A DNA stretch of 64,000 nucleotides from JAOSJT01 sp035362335 (lineage in GTDB: Bacteria; Bacteroidota; Ignavibacteria; SZUA-365): the NCBI GenBank assembly GCA_035362335.1, contig DAOSDL010000024.1:6228-70227 (forward strand). The letters run 5' to 3'. The translations under genes were made by a program, and so were the position numbers. Below, piece by piece: positions 1-7,616 of the stretch. Every line of letters begins with the position of its first letter. Within the stretch, counting starts at the first letter, position 1. The notes below the pieces were generated by a model that saw nothing but the letters and a program-made list of their open reading frames with translations, had not been told where the DNA came from and did not search any database.

Positions 1-1040
1 AAACTGTCATAGCGCAAGAAACCGAAATCACCCCCATACACAAGAAGTTGTCCGCCGGCACCGAATGTGAGGCCGCTATAGTATGTAAATGCGTCATTCG
101 ACATGCTCCGCCACGTTGCGCCATCGTCGCTCGATACGAGTATGTGCAGCCCACCCGCGAGGTCGTGGTACGTATGCGCGAGGTAGCCCTGTTGCGAACG
201 AGCAAAAAATACCCGGTCCACAGCCCATTCCACGAATCCCGCTATCGACTCTGCCGTGTACAGCGTGTCCCAGGTTCCCCCGTCATCCGCGGTGGAGAGG
301 ATGCGAAACGGTACCGTGCCGCTTTCCATCATCAGCTGACTGACGAGAAGGCGGCCATTCCCTCCATCGATCACCGAATACGCGTTGCGACCGATCAGAA
401 ACGCCTCCCAAGTCGCACCGTAGTCCTGGCTACGGAACAGCGTGTCGGACGAACCCTGGCGTTTCCACCAGAAATACAGCTTGTCTCCCACGCAGGTGAA
501 TTGCGTGTAAGCGGCTTCGGGTTTCCCGCGGGGTGGCATGGTGCAGGAATTCCATTGCTCCCCATGATCTGTGGATGTGAGCAGGCCGAGTTTCAGAGAG
601 AGCAGATACACTCTCCCGTATGCGTCGGTTTCCAGGTCCAGGAAGCTTCCCGACGCGTCCAGCGCGAGAGACACGTCGCTCCACTGAGCACCGCCATCGG
701 TGCTTTTATACACCCCTATTCCGTCGAGATAATACAGATTGTTGTCATTGTCGCTACGTATGCGTGACATGTACGAGACGCGAGACACTGGCAGCTCCAG
801 CTTTGTCCAACTCCCACCGTCGTCGATCGACCGAAACAGTGTAGGCCGGTATGTGGAGCTGAGGGGATATTCCTCCTCTCCGAGCACTGTATAGTGTGTA
901 TTCCCCGCGCGGGTTGTCGAGAGAACGAAGCCTCCCTGAATCGGTGGAGGAATGCTATCGATTATCTGCGCGCGCAGCGTTGATTGGTGCGGGATCACAA
1001 GCAATGCGATGAGAAACATCAGCCGGCCGCAACATCTCAT
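1..1040 (-). CDS. Secreted BNR/sortilin-like propeller protein, C-terminus beyond window
   Basis: The reading frame is open from an ATG at 1040 to the left edge, about 346 codons with no stop, so the gene is cut by the window. It starts with an export signal (MRCCGRLMFLIALL, then a hydrophobic stretch ending near LRAQ), preceded by GAGGAAGG. The body carries repeated Asp-box/BNR-like units (SIDDGGSW, STDGGAQW, STDHGEQW, SQDYGATW, SSDDGATW), typical of six- or seven-bladed propellers in secreted proteins. Similar proteins at 53-58 kb end in a T9SS sorting domain, so this one probably does too, but its C-terminus is not visible. Substrate or partner is unknown. It is probably a cell-surface or extracellular protein. 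Confidence 0.8.
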   Translation of the reverse strand, partial: MRCCGRLMFLIALLVIPHQSTLRAQIIDSIPPPIQGGFVLSTTRAGNTHYTVLGEEEYPLSSTYRPTLFRSIDDGGSWTKLELPVSRVSYMSRIRSDNDNNLYYLDGIGVYKSTDGGAQWSDVSLALDASGSFLDLETDAYGRVYLLSLKLGLLTSTDHGEQWNSCTMPPRGKPEAAYTQFTCVGDKLYFWWKRQGSSDTLFRSQDYGATWEAFLIGRNAYSVIDGGNGRLLVSQLMMESGTVPFRILSTADDGGTWDTLYTAESIAGFVEWAVDRVFFARSQQGYLAHTYHDLAGGLHILVSSDDGATWRSMSNDAFTYYSGLTFGAGGQLLVYGGDFGFLRYDS

Positions 1041-1197
1041 ATCCTTCCTCCATGAAGCAAATGACATCTTCTGATAGGCGAGGCCATGGTTAAAGACACA
1101 TGGAACTCCCGATTGTTCCTCCACAATAGGATCGGTGGAAAAAATTGCGAAACACGAGGACGGGACGACTGGTCGGTGCGCAGTGGCTCCATCATTT

Positions 1198-1285
1198 CCC
1201 GAATTCGCCATTGCAGCACCCAAATCACAAGCGGAATCCGCGTAAGTCATAAAAAATGACTCAATTTGAAGCATGACGAAGTCGG
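1198..1285. repeat. Dispersed intergenic repeat, copy 1 (left of palindrome array)
   Basis: The stretch reading CGCCATTGCAGCACCCAAAT, then CACAAGCGGAA and CGTAAGTCAT, recurs with few changes at about 1815-1920 in the same orientation, and its first ~55 bases recur inverted at about 2373-2428. The first two copies bracket the palindromic array at 1280-1806. No gene is visible here. Confidence 0.75.
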
Positions 1286-1806
1286 GAATATCGGCTCGGG
1301 ATACTCGCTTCCTGTTCCGGATTTGGGCTTTGCTATTCACTGAATATCACGCCCTGAGCGGAAGGCGGAACGGGCGGCGGGGATTTGGCTATTCAGTGAA
1401 TATGCCAGCTGATGCCGCTGGCGAGGGCCGAGGTCCCGGGCTTGGCTATTCAGTGAACAACCCACGCCCTGAGCGGAAGGCGGAGCGGGCGGCGGGGATT
1501 TGGCTATTCAGTGAATATGTCGGATGGGGATACTCGCGCATGATCCTGGATTCGGACTTGGCTATTCAGTGAATATGCCAGCTGATGCCGTTGGCGAGGG
1601 TCGAGGTACCGGGCTTGGCTATTCACTGAATATCACGCCCTGAGCGGAAGGCGGAGCGGGCGGCGGGGATTTGGCTATTCAGTGAATATGTCGGATGGGG
1701 ATACTCGCGCCTGATCCTGGATTCGGACTTGGCTATTCAGTGAATATGCCAGCTGATGCCGCTGGCGAGGGTCGAGGTACCGGGCTTGGCTATTCAGTGA
1801 ATATGC
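1280..1806. repeat. Array of nine regularly spaced palindromes with three recurring spacer types
   Basis: Nine copies of a 17-20 bp unit centred on TATTCA(G/C)TGAATA start at about 1332, 1388, 1445, 1503, 1561, 1618, 1674, 1732 and 1789, a spacing of 56-58 bp. The core is a 6-bp inverted repeat around one central base. The ~38-bp sequences between copies are not unique. They fall into three families (beginning CACGCCCTGAGCGGAAGG, GCCAGCTGATGCCG and GTCGGATGGGGATACTCG) in the order A, B, A, C, B, A, C, B, with a degenerate C-like sequence before the first palindrome. Because the spacers recur, this is a composite tandem repeat and not a CRISPR. No gene is visible between 1041 and 2020. Confidence 0.9.
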
Positions 1807-1810
1807 CTGG

Positions 1811-1920
1811 CCGGACCTGATTTCGCCATCGCGGCACCCAAATCACAAACGGAACCCCCGTAAGTCATTGAAACCAATAACTCACATTGGCAATCCCGGA
1901 AGCGTGGCGAAGTCGGGAGT
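1811..1920. repeat. Dispersed intergenic repeat, copy 2 (right of palindrome array)
   Basis: Direct copy of the element at 1198-1285: CGCCATCGCGGCACCCAAAT, then CACAAACGGAA and CGTAAGTCATTGA, followed by a shared GGCGAAGTCGGGA near the end. The paired copies make the palindrome array look like an insert between direct repeats. Confidence 0.75.
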
Positions 1921-1989
1921 TCGCCGGATGGCGGACTCATCTTGCGGAGCGGATCCTGCTTCGAGGGACAGACATTCCCACCGATAACG

Positions 1990-2016
1990 AAAAAGCCCGC
2001 CAAATGGCGGGCTTTT
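1990..2016 (-). terminator. Rho-independent terminator after tRNA-Asp
   Basis: An 11-bp perfect stem (AAAAGCCCGCC / GGCGGGCTTTT) with an AAAT loop lies just downstream of the minus-strand tRNA. The stem ends are T-rich in both orientations, so it could act bidirectionally. Confidence 0.85.
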
Positions 2017-2020
2017 CTTG

Positions 2021-2094
2021 CGGAGCGGACGAGACTCGAACTCGCGACCTCCTGCGTGACAGGCAGGCATTCTAACCGACTGAACTACCGCTCC
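2021..2094 (-). tRNA. tRNA-Asp (GUC)
   Basis: Read on the minus strand, the sequence gives a full cloverleaf: acceptor GGAGCGG/CCGCTCC, D-loop with AGTCGGTTAGA, anticodon stem CCTGC/GCAGG around loop CTGTCAC (anticodon GTC), and T-arm GTTCGAGTC. The discriminator base is G, as expected for Asp, and CCA is not encoded. A strong terminator follows. Confidence 0.96.
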
Positions 2095-2372
2095 GTATGT
2101 TTCCTGAGAATAAATCCTCAAGAGTTATGAAATATAGGGGAAAAAATCTCACAGTGCAAGCTCTCGCGAAAAAAAAACGCACAAAAAATCCGCAAGCGTG
2201 TGCGATGAAGAGTGATCTCTGGTGAGTGCTGACCCAATTGTAGCAATCGTATCCCATCTTACCAAACTATTCGCGCCCTGTCGCCCTACTCGCGGGTTCG
2301 GAATTGAAAACTCCCTCGCTTCCGCCCGACTTCGCCACGCCTTAGGCATTGCATATGTAAGTCAATGATTTC

Positions 2373-2428
2373 AATGACTTACGGAAATTTCGCTTGTGAT
2401 TTAGGTGCTGCGATGGCGATATCAGGGC
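2373..2428. repeat. Dispersed intergenic repeat, copy 3 (inverted)
   Basis: TCAATGACTTACGGAAATTT, then CGCTTGTGATTTAGGTGCTG and CGATGGCG is the reverse complement of the conserved core at 1811-1870. It directly abuts the left member of the direct-repeat pair that encloses the toxin-antitoxin genes. Confidence 0.75.
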
Positions 2429-2429
2429 G

Positions 2430-2733
2430 GAGGTGTTTACTTCATGAATCAACAGGGCTCGTGAGAATAGTCGTTCTTGCGTCTTTACACCTTGGCGTCT
2501 TTACACCTTGGCGTCTTTGCGTTGAATTCTCTTCCGACTTCAGAAGAAAGGAACGCAATGTCGCAAAGGAGCAAAGACGCAACCTGACGATTCCGCGCAT
2601 CTCGTCCATCCTTCCGGCTTTCCGTTCACCTTACCGGTCCCGACCCGGAAGTGGGCGAAAGCAATCGGAATGCTGGACGAAATCAATCGGAATCAGAGGA
2701 CGGATTATCCCGGAATACACAGTTCGGATAAAT
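2430..2733. repeat. Left 300-bp direct repeat flanking the toxin-antitoxin module
   Basis: This stretch is closely similar to 3622-3921 in the same orientation. Both share ACTTCA..GAA, CAGGGCTCGTG, CTTGGCGTCTTTGCGTTGAA, CGACTTCAGAAGAA, GTCGCAAAGGAGCAAAGACG and CCCGACCCGGAAGTGGGCGA, ending near CGGAATACACA. The left copy has an extra 18-bp duplication (TTACACCTTGGCGTCTTT). An internal inverted repeat (GCGTCTTTGC ... GCAAAGACGC) suggests a hairpin. The open frame across it (2365-2760) translates to low-complexity Arg/Ser-rich sequence and is not credible as a gene. Apart from copy 3 of the dispersed repeat, nothing else is seen between 2095 and 2895. Confidence 0.8.
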
Positions 2734-2895
2734 CCGTCCGTCCTTCCAGACCGAGGGTGATTTTATGACGAGTCGGAGACACTCACGTTGACGCTGGAGC
2801 CGGAAATTCAACAGGCACAACCGGTTTCAGGAGTTCGAGGAGTTACAATCATCGAATCGCGCTCCTTGTGAGGTCAGACTGTGTTGCTTGCATTT

Positions 2896-2915
2896 ACGTA
2901 CGATATAACGTACGT
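2896..2915. promoter_or_regulatory. Probable toxin-antitoxin operator palindrome
   Basis: The 20-bp sequence ACGTACGATATAACGTACGT is a near-perfect palindrome (one mismatched pair) 21 bases upstream of the antitoxin start. YefM/Phd-type antitoxins bind short palindromes in their own promoters. A TATAAC hexamer inside it could be the -10 box, so binding would block transcription. The role is inferred from position and symmetry. Confidence 0.65.
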
Positions 2916-2936
2916 TGCAGAAGAAAGGAGCTTCTC

Positions 2937-3179
2937 ATGCCCATACACACCGTATCCGACGCGCGCGCGAACCTGTATCGCCTGATCGACGAGGCGGCCG
3001 AGTCACACGAGCCAATCGTCATCACCGGGAAACGGTCCTCGGCCGTATTGATCGCCGAGGAGGACTGGCGCTCCATTCAGGAAACGCTCTACCTGCTCTC
3101 CATCCCCGGCATGCGCGAATCGATCATCGCCGCACGGAAGGAACCGCTTTCGAGGAGCGCGCGGGAACTCGACTGGTGA
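2937..3179 (+). CDS. YefM/Phd-family antitoxin
   Basis: This 80-residue protein begins MPIHTVSDARANLYRLIDEA, the standard N-terminus of YefM/Phd antitoxins, which bind DNA with the N-terminal half and wrap the toxin with the C-terminal half (here EDWRSIQETLYLL ... SIIAARKE). The ATG at 2937 is chosen because AAAGGAG lies seven bases upstream; the frame extends further 5' but without a ribosome site. Its stop overlaps the toxin start (GTGA), so the two are translationally coupled. It should neutralise the toxin and repress the operon through the palindrome just upstream. The pair sits between two 300-bp direct repeats. Confidence 0.9.
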   Translation: MPIHTVSDARANLYRLIDEAAESHEPIVITGKRSSAVLIAEEDWRSIQETLYLLSIPGMRESIIAARKEPLSRSARELDW

Positions 3180-3439
3180 AATGGACCGTCGTTTTTTCGA
3201 GGCAGGCCCGCAAGGACGCGAAGAAACTCGCAATGGCGGGGCTGAAGCCCAACGCCGAGGTGCTGCTGGACATTCTCTCGCACAATCCCTTCCAGAATCC
3301 TCCCCCATTCGAGAAACTCGTCGGTGATCTCTCCGGCACGTATTCGCGCCGCGTCAATATCCACAACCGCCTGGTGTACGAAGTCTTTGCGAAGGAACGC
3401 ACTGTCCGCGTCCTGCGCATGTGGACGCGCTACGAATAG
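3176..3439 (+). CDS. Txe/YoeB-family mRNA interferase toxin
   Basis: This 87-residue protein matches the Txe/YoeB family in length and motifs: N-terminal WTVVFSRQARKDAKKLA, middle NPFQNPPPFEKLVGDLSG and C-terminal RVNIHNRLVYEV. Members of the RelE fold cut mRNA in the ribosomal A site. The only sensible start is GTG at 3176, overlapping the antitoxin stop by four bases. In E. coli YoeB the protein ends in a His-Tyr pair that takes part in catalysis; here the end reads MWTRYE, so that His position appears to be Arg. The toxin may use a different acid/base, as RelE does, or be weak. The family call is secure; activity is uncertain. Confidence 0.88.
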   Translation: MKWTVVFSRQARKDAKKLAMAGLKPNAEVLLDILSHNPFQNPPPFEKLVGDLSGTYSRRVNIHNRLVYEVFAKERTVRVLRMWTRYE

Positions 3440-3621
3440 TCCCTCCCTCAATAGCACAGGTGGCAATAGTGGGACCCTCGAATTTTCCGATCCGGCTCTT
3501 CTGCCGCAGCGATCAAAAGCTTCAGCCGATCCAGGTATTCAACGATCCGCCGCATCTCCACCGGCGGATCGAGACACACGCTGCGGAATGAGGCGATGAA
3601 GTCCCGCAAGTCAAGTGGGGC

Positions 3622-3921
3622 TGTCTACTTCACGAAACGCCAGGGCTCGTGCGAATAACCATTTCTTGCGTCCTTGCACCTTGGCGTCTTTGCGTTGAAT
3701 TCCCTTCCGACTTCAGAAGAATGGAACGCAACGTCGCAAAGGAGCAAAGACGCAGCGTGACGATTCCGCGCATTTCGTCCATCCCTCCGGCGTTCCGTTC
3801 ACCTTTCCGGTCCCGACCCGGAAGTGGGCGAAAGCAATCGGAATGCTGGATGAATTGGATCGGAACAGGTGGACGGGATCAATCGGAATCACTGGACGGA
3901 TCATCACGGAATACACATCCG
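3622..3921. repeat. Right 300-bp direct repeat flanking the toxin-antitoxin module
   Basis: Direct copy of 2430-2733, without the 18-bp internal duplication and with a short divergent insertion near the end (TCGGAACAGGTGGACGGG). The region 3440-4266 has no convincing gene; the frame at 3649-4029 is the repeat translated. Confidence 0.8.
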
Positions 3922-4266
3922 GTTGCTCTCGGCAGCCGGCCTGGGATCATTGATCACATACGCGACATCGAAGCTCGCCCGGTCCGCAGGAGGTGTCCGC
4001 CACGTGGCGGGTTCTTCGTTGCTGCTTAGATCGCCTGTCCGCTGCGAAAATGACTTTCGCACATCGGGGACTATTCACTTCGCGACGATTGGTGATTTAT
4101 TCGCAGAGGATCGTGCAGGGATGCGTATTGCTGGCCATCCCGAGTTGAACGGCATTGGGTATCCGTGGGGCGGCTTCCCGCCGTGAATGCAGCGTTGATC
4201 TCTGTTTGAGTGATCAGCCTGCCATGCGTGCATTTTCAGGTTCCACGAGAACATTTGCCTTTTCAA

Positions 4267-4315
4267 TACACCATTGTTATCTTGCAATTACTAATTGCAA
4301 GATAACAATGGTGTA
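4267..4315. promoter_or_regulatory. Perfect 49-bp palindrome before the XRE/ImmA gene
   Basis: Two 24-base arms (TACACCATTGTTATCTTGCA plus ATTA, and its exact reverse complement) flank a single C at 4291. It ends six bases before the ATG at 4321, next to the ribosome site (AAGG). It could be an operator for the HTH protein encoded downstream, a cruciform, or an RNA hairpin that limits translation. The symmetry is seen directly; the function is inferred. Confidence 0.8.
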
Positions 4316-4320
4316 CAAGG

Positions 4321-5460
4321 ATGCATGACTCCAGGAACATTCCGCCACTGATCGGTAAGCGTGTTACCATGCTACGGGAGGAGTTGGGCTTGACGCAGGA
4401 GCAGCTCGCCGCCAGGCTGGGAATCGCCAGCAGGCAGTCTGTACAGGCGATGGAGAGCGGCAAGCGGAAGATACAAGTCGAGGAACTTCTCGCATTGATG
4501 GACTTGAGCGGTCGGCCGCTCTCCTATTTCACCGATCCCTTCACTTGGGAGGGCGAAGGTAATTTTTCCTTCCGCCTGGAGCCCGAAGGAAGGGCCCGTC
4601 TCGGAGAATACGAAAAAGTGGCAGGTGATTGCGCGATGTTGTGGCAATACCTGATGGAATTCGCCGGGATACGCGTCACTTCCAAACCGGGCATAGGGAT
4701 TTCGGTGGAGAGTTCGTACGAGGATGTCGCAAACATCGCCAACACGCTCGTCAGCTGGCTTGGCCTTGGCGCGGTACCGTCTCTCACGCTTGCGGATATC
4801 ATCGAAGAGGAATTCCTCATCCCTGTTCTCCATGTCGACGCTCCGAAGGGGATTTCGGGAGCCACGTTTCACAATGCCGGAGTGAACATCATTTTCATCA
4901 ATCGTAACGAGGTAGCTGGTCGACGGAATTTCAATGTGGCACATGAGTTCTTCCATGCCCTGACCTGGGCGGTCGCGGCTCCACCGCGCGAGGATACCGA
5001 GGGCGCAAGGAGCCGGACTGCGGCACGGTGGGAGCAATTGGCGAATGTCTTTGCCAGCAACATTCTCATGCCGGACAAGGCGGTCCGCTCTTTGTGGGCA
5101 GATATTGAATCCCGCTATCCGACTACAGAAAAAAATGACATACCGGAAATGGTGCGTGAAGCGGCTGGGCATTTCCAGGTCACACGCCCCGCGATGTATT
5201 GGCGACTGGTGGATATGCGGCTGGTGGATCCAGATGCAAAGCATGAAATCCTGTCCGGACTCGGTGCGAATCCCCAGACGGACGGAGCACTCTCCCCGCA
5301 TTGCACGCCATTATCAAAATTGTTACTGCGTCATCTTGCCGATACAATCGGGAGAGGGGGAATTTCCGTGAGAAAGGCATGTTCCATTCTCCGATACGAA
5401 ATTGACTCCTTGGCCGATGCGTATCGGAACCATGGGCTTGCGATACCCTTCGAACTCTGA
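4321..5460 (+). CDS. XRE-family HTH regulator fused to ImmA/IrrE metallopeptidase domain
   Basis: The 379-residue protein has an N-terminal XRE helix-turn-helix (about residues 11-66, with LREELGLTQEQLAARLG and QSVQAMESGKRKI) and a C-terminal ImmA/IrrE zinc peptidase domain. The metal site is visible as HEFFH (His208, Glu209, His212) with a downstream Glu in EQLANVFASNILMP (about residue 238). Such proteins commonly act as DNA-binding regulators that cleave a partner, or as antitoxin-like partners of PIN proteins. The next gene, six bases downstream, is a PIN-domain protein, so the two look like one module. The start follows AAGG and a 49-bp palindrome that may be its own operator. Confidence 0.9.
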   Translation: MHDSRNIPPLIGKRVTMLREELGLTQEQLAARLGIASRQSVQAMESGKRKIQVEELLALMDLSGRPLSYFTDPFTWEGEGNFSFRLEPEGRARLGEYEKVAGDCAMLWQYLMEFAGIRVTSKPGIGISVESSYEDVANIANTLVSWLGLGAVPSLTLADIIEEEFLIPVLHVDAPKGISGATFHNAGVNIIFINRNEVAGRRNFNVAHEFFHALTWAVAAPPREDTEGARSRTAARWEQLANVFASNILMPDKAVRSLWADIESRYPTTEKNDIPEMVREAAGHFQVTRPAMYWRLVDMRLVDPDAKHEILSGLGANPQTDGALSPHCTPLSKLLLRHLADTIGRGGISVRKACSILRYEIDSLADAYRNHGLAIPFEL

Positions 5461-5465
5461 ACCTG

Positions 5466-5972
5466 ATGGAACGCGAAGGGTTGAAGGTGGTTTTCGTTGA
5501 TACGAATGTGATCATCGAGGCCCATCGCACCGGCTGTTGGGAGGCGCTGGTCGGCTCCTACGATGTGCACACCGTCGAGACGGTGGCGGAGGAGGCATTC
5601 CGCGGACCCGTGGACCGTCCAGGATACATCTCCATCGATGCGGAAGCCTTCGATGCCAAGGTGACGACGCACGTGGTATCGGAAGCAATGCGTGCGAAGG
5701 CATTGATCGATTTTCCTCAGCTTGCGACAATCGACGATGGAGAGCGGGATCTCCTCGCGTTTTTATTTTGCTACGGACGTCCTGTTGTACTGCTCAGTAC
5801 AGGCGACTCCGCCGCGATACGCTGCGCTTGTCAGCTCGGATTCAAGGATCAGTTGTATGCGCTCGAAAAGCTGGCACGGAAAGGTTCGGTACAACGCCCG
5901 TTTAAATCCTGGTACACCAACAAACATCTGGATAGCATCAAAACGCAGTGGACCTTTGATACGCTGACCTGA
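5466..5972 (+). CDS. PIN-domain (DUF4411-like) putative ribonuclease, partner of ImmA/IrrE protein
   Basis: This 168-residue protein opens with the PIN nuclease signature VVFVDTNVII (Asp12) and has the other acidic positions expected of the fold: Glu42/Glu43 in VAEEAF, Glu93 and Asp95 in DDGERDLL, and Asp114 in LSTGDSAA. PIN proteins are metal-dependent RNases, often toxins. PIN proteins of this DUF4411-like type are frequently encoded directly after an XRE-ImmA/IrrE protein, as here. The ATG at 5466 lacks a clear ribosome site; a TTG at 5481 is an alternative start. The tight spacing suggests cotranscription. Target RNA is unknown. Confidence 0.82.
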   Translation: MEREGLKVVFVDTNVIIEAHRTGCWEALVGSYDVHTVETVAEEAFRGPVDRPGYISIDAEAFDAKVTTHVVSEAMRAKALIDFPQLATIDDGERDLLAFLFCYGRPVVLLSTGDSAAIRCACQLGFKDQLYALEKLARKGSVQRPFKSWYTNKHLDSIKTQWTFDTLT

Positions 5973-6160
5973 GTTCACGCTCCAGGTGGAGCTTGATCAC
6001 GCGTACCGGCCCACATCCGACGCGATACAGGACTCGGCTGAAGTTGGGCAGAGTTTTGCGAGCCGCGGCGGCGGATCGTCCGCTGCGCACCAGCCCCCAA
6101 CGTCTGAGGTTGTTTCGATTCTTTGCCAGTCTACAGGAAGGATGTGAATAAATGCGGGAT

Positions 6161-7045
6161 CTATCGGTATCTCCTTACGACCCGGAATCCCTGTATCCGG
6201 GCTGCCCACCGCTGGTCGGAGTATGGCCCTATCCTGTATGACGAACGACATTCGATGGCCGGACAGGCAAAACATCCACCGCGGCTTACACGGCCGTCGC
6301 TTGGCCAAGGCCCGCGAGGATCAATCGCTGGGATCGTGTCATATGGCGTCCAACTCCACCAGTCCCAACACCATTCCCACACATTTCCGTGCATGTCGTA
6401 GAGTCCAAAATCGTTGGGCTTCTTCCCCGCGACACGGTGTGTCGACCTCCCTGCGTTGCCGCTGTACCAGCCGGCAGCGTCCAGGGCGGGGTCAAGCGGC
6501 ACACTGTTCATGACGGTCTCGTCTCCTATATAATAGTTTGTTGTGGTGCCCGCCCGACAGGCGTACTCCCATTCCGCTTCCGTCGGAAGTCTGTAACCAT
6601 CGGCGGTCCAGTCGCAGACCGTAAATATCCCTGTGTCACTATAGCATGGTGTCAATCCCTCCCTTTCCGATAGAGCGTTGCAATATGCCACCGCCTCATT
6701 CCAGCTGACCCGTTCCACCGGGAGGTTCTCCCCTTCGAAGTAGCTGGGATTGTATCCCATCACAGCGGTGAACTGCGACTGCGTCACTTCCGTACGACCC
6801 ATCAGGAAGGACTGAGTGATCGTCACGTTGTGGACAGGTTTTTCAAATTCGCGAGCCCACTTGGATGAATCCCCCATCATAAACGATCCCGCCGGGATCA
6901 GCACATACCGGGTGCTATCAAACGCATGGCTGTCCGGCGGTACAGGATCACCGCCCCCATCTCCACACCCGAAACAGGTGCCGCACACAGCAATGATGAC
7001 AACAAATCCGAGTGTCCAAAACCAGGAGCTATCTACGTTTTTCAT
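6161..7045 (-). CDS. Exported formylglycine-generating enzyme (SUMF1/FGE-sulfatase fold) protein
   Basis: The 294-residue protein has an N-terminal membrane/export segment rich in Cys (FVVIIAVCGTCFGCGDGGG), suggesting a lipoprotein with an irregular lipobox. It then has a complete FGE-sulfatase domain: IPAGSFMMGD, RTEVTQSQF, PVERVSWNEAVAYCNALS, YRLPTEAEWEYACRAG, NDFGLYDMHGNVWEWCWDW and RVSRGGCFAC ... GFRVVRR. Most Bacteroidota members of this fold are not true enzymes, but here two cysteines (Cys261 and Cys266) sit in the RGG segment with the CxxxxC spacing of the copper-binding active site of aerobic FGE. The target could be a sulfatase or another exported protein. It stands alone and convergent to the PIN gene. 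Confidence 0.85.
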   Translation of the reverse strand: MKNVDSSWFWTLGFVVIIAVCGTCFGCGDGGGDPVPPDSHAFDSTRYVLIPAGSFMMGDSSKWAREFEKPVHNVTITQSFLMGRTEVTQSQFTAVMGYNPSYFEGENLPVERVSWNEAVAYCNALSEREGLTPCYSDTGIFTVCDWTADGYRLPTEAEWEYACRAGTTTNYYIGDETVMNSVPLDPALDAAGWYSGNAGRSTHRVAGKKPNDFGLYDMHGNVWEWCWDWWSWTPYDTIPAIDPRGPWPSDGRVSRGGCFACPAIECRSSYRIGPYSDQRWAARIQGFRVVRRYR

Positions 7046-7616
7046 TACAGAACACCCCTGATGTACGGTAGCAGAGACTGCATGTTTTCGACACCAATGG
7101 TACTATACTGTCCGGAAGATTGCAATACAATTTCAGATCGCCACGCAGAACAATGGCGTACTCTATTCCCTTCTGCTCCGTATTAGCAGATGGAAGCCCG
7201 GGAGTTTCTCCCCGAGATACTCGAGGGATGAGCGACCTTTTCATTGAATCAAAACATCACCTTGTCCGCATCCTCATGTTCCCACTTTCGCATGGGTGGC
7301 AGTGAGACCCCGATCGTACAGCGATACAGGTTGGCGCGAATTCTTGACCAGCGCGAGGAACATTGACGCCAGTGCCGTGTCTACGTTGTGCGCCCCGGGC
7401 TTCCTCATCATGCTCGTCGGTCGGTTTCCTTGCCGAGACAGGAACAGTTCGAGCAGGAACCGCATCTCGAGCACCGCGCAAGGCTGTTGCACGGATCGGC
7501 CGTTACATTGTGTAAATGCATGCACGGGAGGCAAATTTCCCATACGGCGACGACCGGTGTAATTTGCTTTCGAGGCGAATGGTGGAAGGAATCGTTCAAT
7601 CAATTCGGAGGTGGAG
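7046..7616. other. 570-bp intergenic region, no supported gene
   Basis: The FGE-like gene (minus) and the VIT/VWA gene (plus) diverge from here, so promoters for both must lie in it. Frames such as 7274-7651 (minus) and 7388-8137 (plus) lack recognisable domains and ribosome sites. I see no repeat or RNA structure that I can support. Confidence 0.5.

Noticed and set aside
48..767. 239-residue plus-strand frame
   Set aside because: Antisense to the propeller gene that runs off the left edge.
1280..1806. CRISPR array
   Set aside because: Spacing is regular, but the spacers belong to three recurring families and there is no cas gene nearby.
2365..2760. 131-residue frame in the left direct repeat
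   Set aside because: Same translation pattern as the frame in the right repeat (3649-4029); Arg/Ser-rich, no ribosome site. It is a repeat artefact.
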